Assembly: GCF_028551275.1 (NCBI RefSeq)
Contig: NZ_CP117025.1
Location: forward strand, 1,979,501-2,043,500
Length of the DNA stretch: 64,000 bases
DNA from: Sphingomonas hankookensis
Lineage (GTDB): Bacteria; Pseudomonadota; Alphaproteobacteria; Sphingomonadales; Sphingomonadaceae
Direction of reading: 5' to 3'
Both the position numbers and the translations under genes were made by a program. A model generated the notes under the pieces. The model worked only from the letters and a program-made list of their open reading frames with translations, searched no databases and was not told the DNA's origin. This document shows positions 29,868-39,665 of this stretch, in pieces. Each line of letters opens with the position of its first letter. The stretch's first letter is position 1.

Positions 29868-31220
29868 ATGACCGATCCGAGCGACCGCGATCCGCTTTTC
29901 CCGCCGGCCGAAGGGTGGCGGTACTGTGTCGTCCGCGCGGCCGTGGTTGCCGTCGCCTTGGCGCTGGCGATCTTCGGGCTGTTCCAATGGATGGCGATGG
30001 CCAGCCTGAGCGTCGACCGGAACAGCTTGGTGCAGCCGGTCGTGGCGGCCTTTGCCCATGGGGCGCTGGATGCCGATGCAAGCTGGCTGCATGGCAATAC
30101 CGAGATCGGATCGCATCAATATAATGACTGCCTGATCCTGTTTCAGGCGATGGACGACCGGGCACCGGCACGGTTGCGCGCGATCAGTCCGTTATCGGTG
30201 CCGGTCGACACCGACAATAGCTGCGCGACGTTGCAGGGGTTTGCCGAAGGACGGGTCGAGCCGCCGCGGCGTTTCTATCACCAGTATCTGCATGGCCATA
30301 CGACGCTGGCGCGGTGGCTGGTCCCGGAGCTGGGGGTGGCGGGGCTGCGCGGGCTGTACAAATTGCTGGCGACGCTGCTGGTTTTGGCGGGGATTGGCTA
30401 CGCGCTGATGGGGCTGGCCGGCGGTGCGCGGGCGGCGGGGGCATGGCTGGCGATCTTCGTGGTGTTCGCACGCTGGTTCGGGTTGGAGTCGTTCGGGCAG
30501 TCGCTGGGCCATGGGCCGGCGGACTTGGTATTCCTCGCCTTCCTGCTGTTCCTGGCGCGCGGATCGGCGGAGCGGCCGCTGGGCGCGCGAGCGGTCGCGG
30601 TCGGGGCGGCGGTGTTCGGCGCGCTGACCGTCCAGTTCGAGTTTCTGACCGGGGGACTGCCGCTGGGCCTCGCCATCGTGCTCGGCGCGGTGCCGCTGGC
30701 GTTGCCGGAGCGTGAAGGAAGCCCGCGAGCCTGGATCGACGCGGTGGTCGCCTATGGCATGGCGGCGGTCACGACGATGGTCGCCAAGCTGGTGCTGGTC
30801 GCTATGGCCTTTCCGGCCGGGGCGTTCGGCGCCATCGAGCATCAGCTGCTGTTCCGGGTCGGGCTGGAACAGGCATCTCGGCGCGATACGGCGGTCGGCG
30901 CCGCGGAGTTCGTCACGCACCTCTGGGCCGGGCTGGAAGGGATGGCATCGGGCATGCACCTTCTGGTGCTCGGGTCGCTGCTGATCGCACTGGTCGCGGG
31001 CGGCTGGGGCTATCGGCAGTTGCGGTTGTCGGCGGAGGCGGGGGAGAGGTTCCGCGCGGGCGCGCTGGCCGCGTCGCTGCTGGTGCCGCCGCTGTGGCTG
31101 GTTCTGTTCTGGCAGCACAGCGCGGAACATGCATGGTTCATGGACCGCATCCTGAGCTGGGACATCGCCGGCGGCATGGCGCTGTTCGCGCTGGCGTTGC
31201 GGCGCGCGCGCGCTGCCTAG
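29868..31220 (+). CDS. Polytopic membrane protein of unknown function
   Basis: A 450-residue protein with about nine predicted membrane helices. The first helix ([20 protein letters not shown]) is followed by a roughly 100-residue extracytoplasmic loop containing [17 protein letters not shown] and two cysteines; the remainder is hydrophobic. No active-site motif was recognised. ATG 29868 is preferred over the GTG six bases upstream. Its stop and the csaA stop on the other strand share the palindrome CTAG. Confidence 0.75.
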   Translation: MTDPSDRDPLFPPAEGWRYCVVRAAVVAVALALAIFGLFQWMAMASLSVDRNSLVQPVVAAFAHGALDADASWLHGNTEIGSHQYNDCLILFQAMDDRAPARLRAISPLSVPVDTDNSCATLQGFAEGRVEPPRRFYHQYLHGHTTLARWLVPELGVAGLRGLYKLLATLLVLAGIGYALMGLAGGARAAGAWLAIFVVFARWFGLESFGQSLGHGPADLVFLAFLLFLARGSAERPLGARAVAVGAAVFGALTVQFEFLTGGLPLGLAIVLGAVPLALPEREGSPRAWIDAVVAYGMAAVTTMVAKLVLVAMAFPAGAFGAIEHQLLFRVGLEQASRRDTAVGAAEFVTHLWAGLEGMASGMHLLVLGSLLIALVAGGWGYRQLRLSAEAGERFRAGALAASLLVPPLWLVLFWQHSAEHAWFMDRILSWDIAGGMALFALALRRARAA

Positions 31221-31585
31221 AACAGTCGTCCGCCGTCCGGGACGCGCTGGTCGGGGGCGAACAGGACGACCGCGCCGGCTTCGTCCGGGAAGCCGAGCGT
31301 CAGCACCTCGGACACGAACTTGCCGATCTGGCGCGGTGGGAAATTGACCACCGCGGCGACCTGTCGTCCGATCAGCCGTTCACAGTCATAATGTTCGGTG
31401 ATCTGGGCGCTCGATTTCTTCCGGCCGATCACCGGCCCGAAATCGATCAGCAGCTTGATCGCCGGCTTGCGGGCTTCGGGATAGGGTTCGGCCGACAGGA
31501 TGGTGCCGACGCGGATGTCGACCTTCAGGAACGTGTCGAAATCGGTCGGGTCGGTCAGCTTGGCGGGATCGTGGAGAAGGTGCAT
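31217..31585 (-). CDS. csaA: tRNA-binding protein CsaA-like
   Basis: A 122-residue protein made of one OB-fold tRNA-binding domain (Trbp111/CsaA family): [28 protein letters not shown] and the conserved [20 protein letters not shown] and [20 protein letters not shown]. CsaA proteins bind structured tRNA and may assist export or protein folding. Length is normal. It is convergent with the membrane protein and divergent from ftsB. Confidence 0.92.
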   Translation of the reverse strand: MHLLHDPAKLTDPTDFDTFLKVDIRVGTILSAEPYPEARKPAIKLLIDFGPVIGRKKSSAQITEHYDCERLIGRQVAAVVNFPPRQIGKFVSEVLTLGFPDEAGAVVLFAPDQRVPDGGRLF

Positions 31586-31647
31586 ATCGGCTCGGTTCGC
31601 TGTACATACGGCTTGCGTGGAAACGGGCTATACACGACATACGCGCG

Positions 31648-32004
31648 ATGCCGCGACCCTCGCCCCTTCGCCAGATGCTCAAGCGTGCCGGATGGCCGGC
31701 GCTGGTGATCCTCGTGATGGGATTCTTCGCCTATCACGCGGTATTGGGGCCGAACGGGGTGCTGGCCTATCGCGATTATCAGCGCAAGCTGACCGTGCGG
31801 AAGGCGCAATATGCCTGTCTGGAAAAGGTGCGCGCCGACCTGCGCAACCGGGTCGAGCTGCTCGATCCGCGCCATGCCGATCCCGACATGGTCGACGAAC
31901 TGGTCCGGCGGAAGCTGAACGTCGCCCATCCGGACGAGTTCATCGTGCCGATCACGGGCGAGCAGGCGGCGCGGACCCGGTGCGGAATCCGGCTGGACGA
32001 CTGA
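31648..32004 (+). CDS. ftsB: Cell-division protein FtsB-like (septum formation initiator)
   Basis: A 118-residue bitopic protein: a short cytoplasmic N-terminus, a membrane helix (WPALVILVMGFFAYHAVLGP) and a periplasmic coiled coil (YQRKLTVRKAQYACLEKVRA), ending in the conserved RKLNVAHPDEFIVPI. This is the DivIC/FtsB pattern. FtsB with FtsL and FtsQ recruits the late divisome. Its place just ahead of pdhA is common in alphaproteobacteria. Confidence 0.85.
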   Translation: MPRPSPLRQMLKRAGWPALVILVMGFFAYHAVLGPNGVLAYRDYQRKLTVRKAQYACLEKVRADLRNRVELLDPRHADPDMVDELVRRKLNVAHPDEFIVPITGEQAARTRCGIRLDD

Positions 32005-32106
32005 TTTCCGCAGCGTAAGCGGCGCCCCGTCGGTTGCGCGGGGGGATAAATCGCGTCATAGGCGGCGCTCCTAACCCAATCCTTTCAGGAACGAGGCATC
32101 CGAACC

Positions 32107-33156
32107 GTGGCAAAAGCACCGGCGCAAGGCCGCACCAGCGAACCCGTCATTCCCAATCGCGAACGGCCGGGGGAGCCAAAGCGGTACGAAGCGTCGAAAG
32201 AGGAACTGCTTTCCTTCTACAAGGAAATGCTGCTGATCCGTCGTTTCGAGGAGAAGGCGGGGCAATTGTACGGCCTTGGCCTGATCGGTGGTTTCTGCCA
32301 CCTGTATATCGGCCAGGAAGCCGTCGCCGTCGGGCTGCAGTCGGCGCTCGAATCCGGCAAGGATTCGGTCATCACCGGCTATCGCGACCATGGCCACATG
32401 CTCGCCTATGGCATCGATCCCAAGGTCATCATGGCCGAACTGACCGGGCGTGAAGCCGGCATCAGCCGCGGCAAGGGCGGGTCGATGCACATGTTCTCGA
32501 CCGAGCATAAATTCTATGGCGGCCACGGCATCGTCGGTGCGCAGGTGTCGCTGGGCGCGGGTCTCGCGTTCGGGCACAAGTACAGCAACGACGGCGGCGT
32601 CTGCATGGCCTATTTCGGCGATGGCGCCGCGAACCAGGGCCAGGTGTACGAATCGTTCAACATGGCCGAGCTGTGGAAGCTCCCGATCATCTTCGTGATC
32701 GAGAACAACCAGTATGCCATGGGCACCAGCGTCAACCGCGCATCGTCGGAAGACCAGCTGTACAAGCGCGGCGAAAGCTTCCGCATTCCGGGCATCCAGG
32801 TCGACGGCATGGACGTGCTGGCGTGCCGCGGCGCTGCCGAAACGGCGCTCGAATGGGTGCGCGCGGGCAAGGGGCCGATCATCCTCGAGATGAAGACCTA
32901 TCGCTATCGCGGCCACTCGATGTCCGACCCGGCCAAGTATCGCAGCCGCGACGAAGTGCAGGCGGTCCGCGACAAGTCCGACCCGATCGAAGGGCTGAAG
33001 CGCGAGTTGGAAGCCGCCGGCGTCACCGAAGCCGATCTGAAGACGATCGAGCAGGACATCCGCAAGGTCGTCAACGAAGCCGCCGACTTTGCCGAAAGCG
33101 CGCCCGAGCCGAACCCGGAAGAACTGTACACCGACGTGCTGGTGGAGACCTACTGA
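32107..33156 (+). CDS. pdhA: Pyruvate dehydrogenase E1 component subunit alpha
   Basis: Thiamine-diphosphate-dependent E1 alpha subunit of the pyruvate dehydrogenase complex. The ThDP motif [20 protein letters not shown] and the regulatory-loop region [17 protein letters not shown] are intact. The GTG start at 32107 follows AGGAACGAGG and gives [19 protein letters not shown]. The length of 349 residues is typical. pdhB begins one base after the stop, so the two subunits are coupled. Confidence 0.97.
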   Translation: MAKAPAQGRTSEPVIPNRERPGEPKRYEASKEELLSFYKEMLLIRRFEEKAGQLYGLGLIGGFCHLYIGQEAVAVGLQSALESGKDSVITGYRDHGHMLAYGIDPKVIMAELTGREAGISRGKGGSMHMFSTEHKFYGGHGIVGAQVSLGAGLAFGHKYSNDGGVCMAYFGDGAANQGQVYESFNMAELWKLPIIFVIENNQYAMGTSVNRASSEDQLYKRGESFRIPGIQVDGMDVLACRGAAETALEWVRAGKGPIILEMKTYRYRGHSMSDPAKYRSRDEVQAVRDKSDPIEGLKRELEAAGVTEADLKTIEQDIRKVVNEAADFAESAPEPNPEELYTDVLVETY

Positions 33157-33157
33157 G

Positions 33158-34597
33158 ATGCCGATCGAACTGAAGATGCCGGCGCTGTCGCCCACGATGG
33201 AAGAAGGCACGCTGGCCAAGTGGCTCGTCAAGGAAGGCGACACGGTCAAGTCGGGCGACATCATGGCCGAGATCGAGACCGACAAGGCGACGATGGAATT
33301 CGAAGCCGTCGATGAGGGCACGATCGCCAAGATCGTGGTCGCCGAAGGCACCGACAATGTGAAGGTCGGCGCGGTCATCGCGATCCTGGCGGCCGAAGGC
33401 GAGGATGTCGACGCGGCCAAGTCGGCGCAGCCGACCGAGGCACGCGCGGGCGACGCCGCCGTTGCCACGCCCAAGGCCGACGAGAAGAACGACGACAAGG
33501 CGCCGCCGACGCCGGAAGGCACGTCGCAGCAGCACGCCGAGACCGGCGCGCGCCAGCTGTTCGACGCCGCCGACCAGGAAGGCGAGACCGCTCCCGAGAT
33601 CCCAGAAGGGACCGAGATGGTCAAGACCACGGTCCGCGACGCGCTGCGCGACGCGATGGCCGAGGAAATGCGTGCCGACGACCGCGTGTTCGTGATGGGC
33701 GAGGAAGTCGCCGAATATCAGGGCGCGTACAAGGTCACGCAGGGTCTGCTCGCCGAATTCGGCGACCGTCGCGTCATCGACACGCCGATCACCGAGTACG
33801 GCTTTGCCGGCATCGGCACCGGTGCGGCGATGGGCGGCCTGCGCCCGGTCATCGAATTCATGACGTTCAACTTCGCCATGCAGGCGATCGACCACATCAT
33901 CAATTCGGCGGCCAAGACCAACTATATGTCGGGCGGCCAGATGCGCTGCCCGATCGTGTTCCGCGGGCCCAACGGTGCGGCGAGCCGCGTGGGGGCCCAG
34001 CACTCGCAGAACTACGGCCCGTGGTACGCCAGCGTTCCCGGCCTGATCGTGATCGCGCCCTATGACGCGGCCGATGCGAAGGGGCTGCTGAAGGCCGCGA
34101 TCCGCTCGACCGACCCGGTCGTCTTTCTAGAAAACGAACTGATGTACGGCCGTTCGTTCGACGTGCCCAAGCTCGACGATTTCGTCCTGCCGATCGGCAA
34201 GGCGCGGATCATGAAGCCGGGCAAGGACGTGACGATCGTCAGCTATTCGATCGGCGTGGGCCTCGCGCTCGAAGCCGCCGAGAAGCTGGCCGGCGAGGGC
34301 ATCGACGCCGAAGTGATCGACCTGCGCACGCTGCGCCCGCTCGACACCAAGACGGTGCTGAAGTCGCTGAAGAAGACCAACCGCCTGGTCGTGGTCGAGG
34401 AAGGTTGGCCGACCTGCTCGATCGCGTCGGAAATCGCCGCGGTGGTGATGGAGCAGGGCTTCGACGACCTCGACGCCCCGGTGCTGCGCGTCACCAACGA
34501 AGACGTGCCGCTGCCCTATGCCGCCAACCTCGAAAAGCTGGCGCTGATCACCAGCGACAAGGTGGTCGAGGCGGTGAAGAAGGTCACCTACAAGTAA
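33158..34597 (+). CDS. pdhB: Pyruvate dehydrogenase E1 subunit beta with fused lipoyl domain
   Basis: E1 beta subunit of 479 residues. Residues 1-80 form a lipoyl domain with lipoyl Lys43 in [11 protein letters not shown], then an Ala/Glu-rich linker, then the E1-beta catalytic part ([20 protein letters not shown]). A fused N-terminal lipoyl domain is a known alphaproteobacterial variation. The ATG at 33158 is the only start that preserves the lipoyl domain start [17 protein letters not shown]. No E2 gene is visible here. Confidence 0.96.
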   Translation: MPIELKMPALSPTMEEGTLAKWLVKEGDTVKSGDIMAEIETDKATMEFEAVDEGTIAKIVVAEGTDNVKVGAVIAILAAEGEDVDAAKSAQPTEARAGDAAVATPKADEKNDDKAPPTPEGTSQQHAETGARQLFDAADQEGETAPEIPEGTEMVKTTVRDALRDAMAEEMRADDRVFVMGEEVAEYQGAYKVTQGLLAEFGDRRVIDTPITEYGFAGIGTGAAMGGLRPVIEFMTFNFAMQAIDHIINSAAKTNYMSGGQMRCPIVFRGPNGAASRVGAQHSQNYGPWYASVPGLIVIAPYDAADAKGLLKAAIRSTDPVVFLENELMYGRSFDVPKLDDFVLPIGKARIMKPGKDVTIVSYSIGVGLALEAAEKLAGEGIDAEVIDLRTLRPLDTKTVLKSLKKTNRLVVVEEGWPTCSIASEIAAVVMEQGFDDLDAPVLRVTNEDVPLPYAANLEKLALITSDKVVEAVKKVTYK

Positions 34598-34644
34598 TCG
34601 GCAATTGCGCCGGGCGATGGGTCCGGCGGTCGTCCCGATGCGGA

Positions 34645-34678
34645 ACGGGCTCCCTTCGCGAGGAAGGGAGCCCGTTTT
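34645..34678 (+). terminator. Rho-independent terminator of pdhAB
   Basis: A 13-base-pair stem, ACGGGCTCCCTTC/GAAGGGAGCCCGT, with a five-base loop (GCGAG) and a TTTT run. It lies 48 bases past the pdhB stop and is the strongest terminator on this side of the window. Confidence 0.9.
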
Positions 34679-34707
34679 CGTTGATCCGCTTGGCGAAGCG
34701 GCGCCGG

Positions 34708-35382
34708 TCAGGTGGTGTAGCGGTCGCAGGTCATGCGTTCGTCGGCGCGGGGCGCTGGATCGGTGACCCCTACCGCCAGTTCGCGATTGTCGCGAACGAT
34801 GTAGGACGCGGTCTGCTGCAACTTCCGGCTGCCGAGGAAGTAGGGCGAGATCAGCGGCTGATAGTCGTAATTGATCTCGACGAAGATCACCGCCGCACCT
34901 TCCGGTGCGGTGACCGGCTGGGCCGGGTTGCCCATGCCATGGAACGACGTCCCCGCCGCGCCCCCGTCTCCCTCGCGGCCGTAGCTGGAGTCATAGCCCG
35001 CGCCGCGCTTCAGTCCGACGCACCGTTGCCAGTGAATCCATTGCGTGCCGTTCTTCGTCTCCAGGCTGGAGATGGTCACGCGGCCGTTGGTGGTCAGCCG
35101 GAAATTCTCGGTCTGCCGGCGCAGCCCTTCGATCACCTCGTTCACGTCGACTTCGCGAAGCTGCTGCGTCGCCATGGTGGTGTCGACACCGACGCGCGAA
35201 ATATTGTCGGACAGGGTGAGCGTTGCCTGGCTAAGGCGCAGTTGCTGCAAGCCGAAGTTGGACAGTTCGACCGCGTACAGCCCGATCGGCAGTATCACCG
35301 GCAGCGACAGGGCGAATTCCATCAGCGCGACGCCGCGACGGTCGCGCCGCCACGCATCGAGCCAGTTTCGGTAGCGTATCAT
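34708..35382 (-). CDS. TadE/TadG-like pilus-assembly protein
   Basis: A 224-residue protein with the TadE-type N-terminus: DRRGVALMEFALSLPVILPI, a single membrane helix with the conserved Glu, then a largely periplasmic domain. The ATG at 35382 overlaps the stop of the upstream TadE gene (ATGA), so translation is coupled. It is the last of three Tad-type genes on the minus strand. The rest of a tad/flp locus (tadA, tadB, cpaB) is not in this window, so these could be orphan minor pseudopilins. Confidence 0.8.
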   Translation of the reverse strand: MIRYRNWLDAWRRDRRGVALMEFALSLPVILPIGLYAVELSNFGLQQLRLSQATLTLSDNISRVGVDTTMATQQLREVDVNEVIEGLRRQTENFRLTTNGRVTISSLETKNGTQWIHWQRCVGLKRGAGYDSSYGREGDGGAAGTSFHGMGNPAQPVTAPEGAAVIFVEINYDYQPLISPYFLGSRKLQQTASYIVRDNRELAVGVTDPAPRADERMTCDRYTT

Positions 35383-35960
35383 CCGCACCTCGTTTCCGGC
35401 GCATCGGCCGCTTGCGAGCCATAGGGCTGGTTCTTCAAACGCGTGCTGGCGCTGATTTCCTGCGTTGTAGGCAGGCCCATGAAGCCGGTCAGGGGGAACA
35501 ACCGGGGGTAGGTGACGGTCATCGTATAGACGGTGATGTCGTTGGCGCCGCCCTGGCCGCTATTGCCCGGATCGGTGTCCCAGCGATTGTTGTTGTTGAT
35601 GTCGCTGTAGCATTCGCCAGGGTCATATTGGTTGTTGTGGTTGGCGTCGTCGAACGGCTCGGCGCTGATGTTCGAATAGCTGCGATAGAATTTGCGGCTG
35701 CTGGACCAGGTCAGGTTGTTCGCGACGGCACGCATCTGGCGGATGACGGCTTCGTCCAGCGCGGCGGTGGCGGTCGTGGAGGAATTGCCTTCCAACGTTC
35801 CGCGACGGCCTGCTGCCTGCACTGCACCGGTCAGGATCGACTGGGCATAGGCGCGGTAGCACAGGTCGAACAGGCCCATCAGCAACAGCAGCATTACCGG
35901 CGCCACCAGCGCGAATTCGACGATCGTCACTCCGCGCTGGTCTCGCGCGAACCGCCTCAC
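35379..35960 (-). CDS. TadE-family pseudopilin with two Ca-binding-like loops
   Basis: A 193-residue protein starting at a GTG that overlaps the TadG stop (GTGA). The N-terminus DQRGVTIVEFALVAPVMLLL carries the TadE Glu and membrane helix. In the periplasmic part are two Asp/Asn-rich loops, DDANHNNQYDPGE and DINNNNRWDTD, spaced like EF-hand or thrombospondin-3 calcium loops. The same molecule has cysteines in GECYSD and ETRCG. Sandwiched between TadG and the second TadE gene with overlapping ends, so one operon. Confidence 0.8.
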   Translation of the reverse strand: MRRFARDQRGVTIVEFALVAPVMLLLLMGLFDLCYRAYAQSILTGAVQAAGRRGTLEGNSSTTATAALDEAVIRQMRAVANNLTWSSSRKFYRSYSNISAEPFDDANHNNQYDPGECYSDINNNNRWDTDPGNSGQGGANDITVYTMTVTYPRLFPLTGFMGLPTTQEISASTRLKNQPYGSQAADAPETRCG

Positions 35961-37933
35961 CGCGACACTCGCAGCTTGGCGATCTGCGCCGCGATGTTGC
36001 TGAATGCGGTATTGAGCTGCGCGGTATTCGCCGCCTGAAACGCCCGGCCGCCGGCGGCGCATTGTTCCAGCATCGGGCTGAGGGTCGTGCCGAACGCGAT
36101 GACCCAGACGGTGATATTCTTGCGGCGCGCGACGTCGCACAACGCGCTCAGACGGTTGGCCACGATGTTGTTCTGTTGCGTATCCGTCGGCATGCCGTTG
36201 GTGCGACGCTGGTCGAGCGCGGACAGGCCGTACGCCTCGTAGATCTGCCGCCCGGTATCGGTCTGACCATCCGTCATGAAGATCAGGTGGCGGGAAATTT
36301 GGCTTCCGTTCGACGCAGCCGCATTCTCACTCGCGAATAGGCCAGTCGGCGATATGAGGCGAAGACCCCACAAAAATCCGATATCGTGGTACGTGCCGCC
36401 GCCAACCTGCAGTTGCTTCACATAGCTAACGAGGTTTCCGCGGTTTGTAACTTGCAGCTTCATGGCCGGACTGGGGCAATAGGCCAGCCGGTTACCGTTG
36501 ACATTATAGTCGCCGATATTTTGGTAATTCGAACTGGTTCTAACCATTTGGGTTTGCCAGTTGTTTATGTCGTATCGTGCGTACACCAGGAAAGGCAGCC
36601 ACGGTTTCCACTGTGTTGCCGGATCAGTTGTCGGGACCATGTCGACATCAAGGTCGTAGGCTGCAGCCGGAATCGTCGGGTAAGTGTCCTGCTTAACCGT
36701 CTGGCGTTCTTCAATGCACCCCGATGAGGAATTCCAGGAGATATCACGGAATGTGTGATTATTGCCAACTTGCACGCTGATCGTGCCACCACTGACTGTG
36801 GGACCACTGCCTTTCAATGGCCTGACGTCATACCTAACCGGCTGATATTTCCAGATGTAGTTTGTCGTTGTGGTGGTGGTCGTTTTCCCCTTGTTCGGGT
36901 TCGGTTTGCGGTAGTCGGTCCGCGTCTGGACTGTGTTGCTGAACCAGTCTTCCGTAATCGTACAGATGCCGTTCGACAGCGATGCGGAAAACTTGCTGCC
37001 GGTAATCGTCCATCGACTGAACTGGGACTGCCGGCCGTCTGCCGGTCCGGTCCAGTTTCCGTACTCAATCGGCGTCTCTTTATAAGTGTCTCCCGGTCGG
37101 ACGCAGCTTTCGGCCGGTTGACGCGATATGCGTCGGCCGGTGTCACCGCTTTCCTTCGTCCATCCGGACCAGCCATCCCATACGTACGGATTGTTGTCAG
37201 TCGACGTCGAACTGGAATTCGAGGTGCCATCGGGAATTCGTGATTGGTAGGTCCATTCATCAACGACCCATTCGGGTTTCAGCAACATGCCGACATTGAC
37301 GTTGGAAGAGTAGGGAACAGCACCGTAGCGGACTTGGGTGCCGGTCTTCTTGGCCGATTCCACCGTGTCGTAGAAATTGACGACGGCGTTGCGCAGGCCG
37401 GTGATCTTGTTCGTGCTGTCGCCCGGATTAGTGTCCGCCATCGACCCGGTCGTGTCGAGAACGAACATGATGTCGAGGTTCGGGATTTCCAGCTTCGCTT
37501 CGCAAGTGACCGAAATGTTGACCGGCGCAAAACCGGCCATTCGCATCAACGTCATCGGCACGGTGGTGCTGGCCGTGCCCGCAACCTGATTCTCGATCGT
37601 GCGCACGGGCACGAAGGACGGGGACTGGGACCCCATCATCCCGGCCCTGAAATTGTTGGCGAAGAACGCATGCGCCTGCTGTTGAGCGTTGGTGTCGAAA
37701 TCGGTGCCGTTCATGAACTTGCGGCCGGCGAGCACACCCGCGTCGCACGCCTGCTGGAGGCGCACCTTCACATAATAGACGCGGGCCGTGTCGATCGCCG
37801 ATCCGGCCAAGCCGACGAGCGGGATCAGCGAGATCGCCATCATCGCCAGCGTATTGCCGCGGCGATCGCGAGCAAGGCGGCCGAGAATGCCTCCCGCCCG
37901 TACCTTGTCCTGCTCGCCTGCCGATCCGCCCAT
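35957..37933 (-). CDS. TadG-family protein with a von Willebrand A domain
   Basis: A 658-residue protein. The start (LARDRRGNTLAMMAISLIPL) is the TadE/TadG hydrophobic helix. A VWA domain opens with MIDAS motif DTTGS at residues 160-164, and its C-terminal half follows near residue 546 (LIFMTDGQTDTG, ITVWVIAFG). Between them lies an insert of about 320 residues that is Ser/Thr/Asn/Trp-rich, with lower GC than the rest of the gene. Such proteins sit in the envelope with Tad or Flp pili. The first of three overlapping genes; no promoter could be assigned. Confidence 0.85.
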   Translation of the reverse strand: MGGSAGEQDKVRAGGILGRLARDRRGNTLAMMAISLIPLVGLAGSAIDTARVYYVKVRLQQACDAGVLAGRKFMNGTDFDTNAQQQAHAFFANNFRAGMMGSQSPSFVPVRTIENQVAGTASTTVPMTLMRMAGFAPVNISVTCEAKLEIPNLDIMFVLDTTGSMADTNPGDSTNKITGLRNAVVNFYDTVESAKKTGTQVRYGAVPYSSNVNVGMLLKPEWVVDEWTYQSRIPDGTSNSSSTSTDNNPYVWDGWSGWTKESGDTGRRISRQPAESCVRPGDTYKETPIEYGNWTGPADGRQSQFSRWTITGSKFSASLSNGICTITEDWFSNTVQTRTDYRKPNPNKGKTTTTTTTNYIWKYQPVRYDVRPLKGSGPTVSGGTISVQVGNNHTFRDISWNSSSGCIEERQTVKQDTYPTIPAAAYDLDVDMVPTTDPATQWKPWLPFLVYARYDINNWQTQMVRTSSNYQNIGDYNVNGNRLAYCPSPAMKLQVTNRGNLVSYVKQLQVGGGTYHDIGFLWGLRLISPTGLFASENAAASNGSQISRHLIFMTDGQTDTGRQIYEAYGLSALDQRRTNGMPTDTQQNNIVANRLSALCDVARRKNITVWVIAFGTTLSPMLEQCAAGGRAFQAANTAQLNTAFSNIAAQIAKLRVSR

Positions 37934-38042
37934 GCCCCGCCCAGTCCATCTGCCATGGCGCGGAGTCGCACCCCGCGCATTTCACAGGCTTTCATGCCCG
38001 AGTGGGGTTGACGGATGTTTAATAGGCAGGCTGATCGCCGCG

Positions 38043-38681
38043 ATGCACCATGATCCCGAACGCGACCTCGCCCTCGCCTATGCCCCCGATGACGGCCGCC
38101 GTGCCGCGCTGTCCGCGCTGCTGGCGCTGGATGCGGCGATGGGCGATGTCATCCGCTCGACGACGCAGCCAGCGCTGGGGCAGATCCGCCTGGCATGGTG
38201 GCGCGAGCAGTTGGCGAAGCTCGACTCCGCCCCGCCGCCGGCGATGCCGGTGTTGGAAGCGCTGGCTGCCGACGTGCTGCCACGCGGCGTGACCGGAGTC
38301 GATCTGTCGAGGATCGTCGACGGCTGGGATGTGTTGATCGAGGAAGAGGCGCTGGACGACGACGCTCTCGACCGGTTCGGGGCGGGGCGGGGCGGTGTCC
38401 TGTTCGCGGCTGCGACCAGGGTGCTGGGCGGTGACCGCGCGGCGGCCGAGCGACTCGGGCGGGGATGGGCGTTGTTCGACCTGGCGCGGCACCAGAGCGA
38501 TGCGGCGACCGCTGCGAGGGCGGATCGGCTGGCGGGTGAGGCGCTGGCCGGATCGCTGCGCGGGGCGGCGCGTCCGTTGGGGATGCTGGCACTGTCCGCA
38601 CGGCTGGAACTCGCAGGGGTGCCGCAGGGCGGCCCGAAGCGCGCCGCGCGGCTGATGTGGTTCGGGCTTGCCGGACGGTGA
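38043..38681 (+). CDS. Squalene/phytoene synthase-like protein, short form
   Basis: A 212-residue all-helical protein. The segment GQIRLAWWREQLAKLD near residues 40-55 is characteristic of the squalene/phytoene synthase superfamily, including the NDUFAF6 type. Neither DxxxD substrate-binding motif of the catalytic enzymes is seen and it is shorter than their usual 280 or so residues, so a catalytic role is doubtful. It is divergent from TadG, 109 bases away. Confidence 0.65.
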   Translation: MHHDPERDLALAYAPDDGRRAALSALLALDAAMGDVIRSTTQPALGQIRLAWWREQLAKLDSAPPPAMPVLEALAADVLPRGVTGVDLSRIVDGWDVLIEEEALDDDALDRFGAGRGGVLFAAATRVLGGDRAAAERLGRGWALFDLARHQSDAATAARADRLAGEALAGSLRGAARPLGMLALSARLELAGVPQGGPKRAARLMWFGLAGR

Positions 38682-38720
38682 TCGCTGGCGTGTAACGGGG
38701 TGAACTTCGGGGAGCGGGCG

Positions 38721-39185
38721 ATGTGGCGATTCTTGGCGGGGGTGGGGTCGGCGCTGGCGCTGGTCGCGGCGGGGCTGTTCCTGTTTCGCAGCGATGCGGC
38801 GGTGGAGAAACTGCCGCCGCCGCCAAAGGTGACGGCATCCACCGCCGGCATCGATACCCCGCTTGCCGATGATCCACCGGCAGCGACGCAGCGCACGCGC
38901 GAGCAGAAGCGTTTCGACCGGTATGACAAGGATCGCGACGGCCGCATCACCCGCGACGAATATCTGGCGTCGCGGCGCAAGGCCTATGCGAAGCTCGACA
39001 CCAATGGCGACGGGCGGCTGAGCTTCGACGAATGGGCCGCCAAGACGACGACCAAGTTCGCAACCGCCGACAAGGGGCGCGACGGAACGCTGGATGCGGC
39101 CGAATTCGCGACGACGGCGGTGAAGCGCAAGCCTGCGCGGCGGGCCGACTGCCCGCCCGCGCCTCCACCTGCAGACGAAGGTTGA
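38721..39185 (+). CDS. EF-hand calcium-binding protein, membrane-anchored
   Basis: A 154-residue protein. The first 25 residues form a hydrophobic signal or anchor (FLAGVGSALALVAAGLFLF); after a Pro/Ala linker come three EF-hand loops: DKDRDGRITRDE, DTNGDGRLSFDE and DKGRDGTLDAAE. The periplasmic part ends in a Pro-rich tail. The ATG at 38721 has GGGGAGC upstream. Such calmodulin-like periplasmic proteins are frequent in sphingomonads; their partner is unknown. Confidence 0.85.
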   Translation: MWRFLAGVGSALALVAAGLFLFRSDAAVEKLPPPPKVTASTAGIDTPLADDPPAATQRTREQKRFDRYDKDRDGRITRDEYLASRRKAYAKLDTNGDGRLSFDEWAAKTTTKFATADKGRDGTLDAAEFATTAVKRKPARRADCPPAPPPADEG

Positions 39186-39197
39186 CGTTCACGTCAA
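39182..39197. promoter_or_regulatory. Palindromic operator upstream of the merR gene
   Basis: A perfect inverted repeat TTGACGT-TC-ACGTCAA, followed by CGTAAAC. It overlaps the stop codon of the EF-hand gene and lies 14 bases before the merR start. The half-sites resemble operators described for LiuR-type MerR regulators of branched-chain amino acid and fatty acid degradation. Confidence 0.6.
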
Positions 39198-39211
39198 CGT
39201 AAACTAGGTTT

Positions 39212-39661
39212 ATGGGCATGGAAGCATCTCCTGCCCAGACCATCGAATCGACCGAGGCCGACCGTTTCTCGATCACCGACCTGTGCAACGAGTTCGGCGT
39301 GACGGCGCGGGCGCTGCGCTTCTATGAGGATGAGGGGCTGATCGCGCCGGAACGACGTGGTCTGGCGCGCATCTATTCGCAGCGCGACCGCGTGCGTCTC
39401 GCCTGGATCCTTCGCGGCAAGCGGGTCGGGTTCAGCCTCGCCGAAATTCGCGAGATGATCGACCTGTACGATATCGGCGACGGCCGCGTCGTGCAGCGAC
39501 AGGTGACGGTCCAGAAATGCCGCGACCGGATCGCCCTGCTCGAAAACCAGCGGCGCGATATCGATGCTGCCATCGCCGAACTCAGCGACTTCGTGACCAC
39601 GATCGAAGCGCTCCCCTTGCAGGCCGCCCCGTCAGAGGGCGCATCCCCGGAGAAGGATTGA
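39212..39661 (+). CDS. MerR-family transcriptional regulator
   Basis: A 149-residue regulator. The winged-helix motif is [20 protein letters not shown] followed by an arginine-rich wing and dimerisation coiled coil ([20 protein letters not shown]). There is no metal-binding cysteine cluster at the C-terminus, so it is closer to LiuR/SoxR-like acyl-CoA regulators than to mercury sensors. It lies just downstream of a TTGACGT palindrome and directly ahead of an acyl-CoA dehydrogenase gene. Autoregulation is likely. Confidence 0.85.
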   Translation: MGMEASPAQTIESTEADRFSITDLCNEFGVTARALRFYEDEGLIAPERRGLARIYSQRDRVRLAWILRGKRVGFSLAEIREMIDLYDIGDGRVVQRQVTVQKCRDRIALLENQRRDIDAAIAELSDFVTTIEALPLQAAPSEGASPEKD

Positions 39662-39665
39662 CCCC

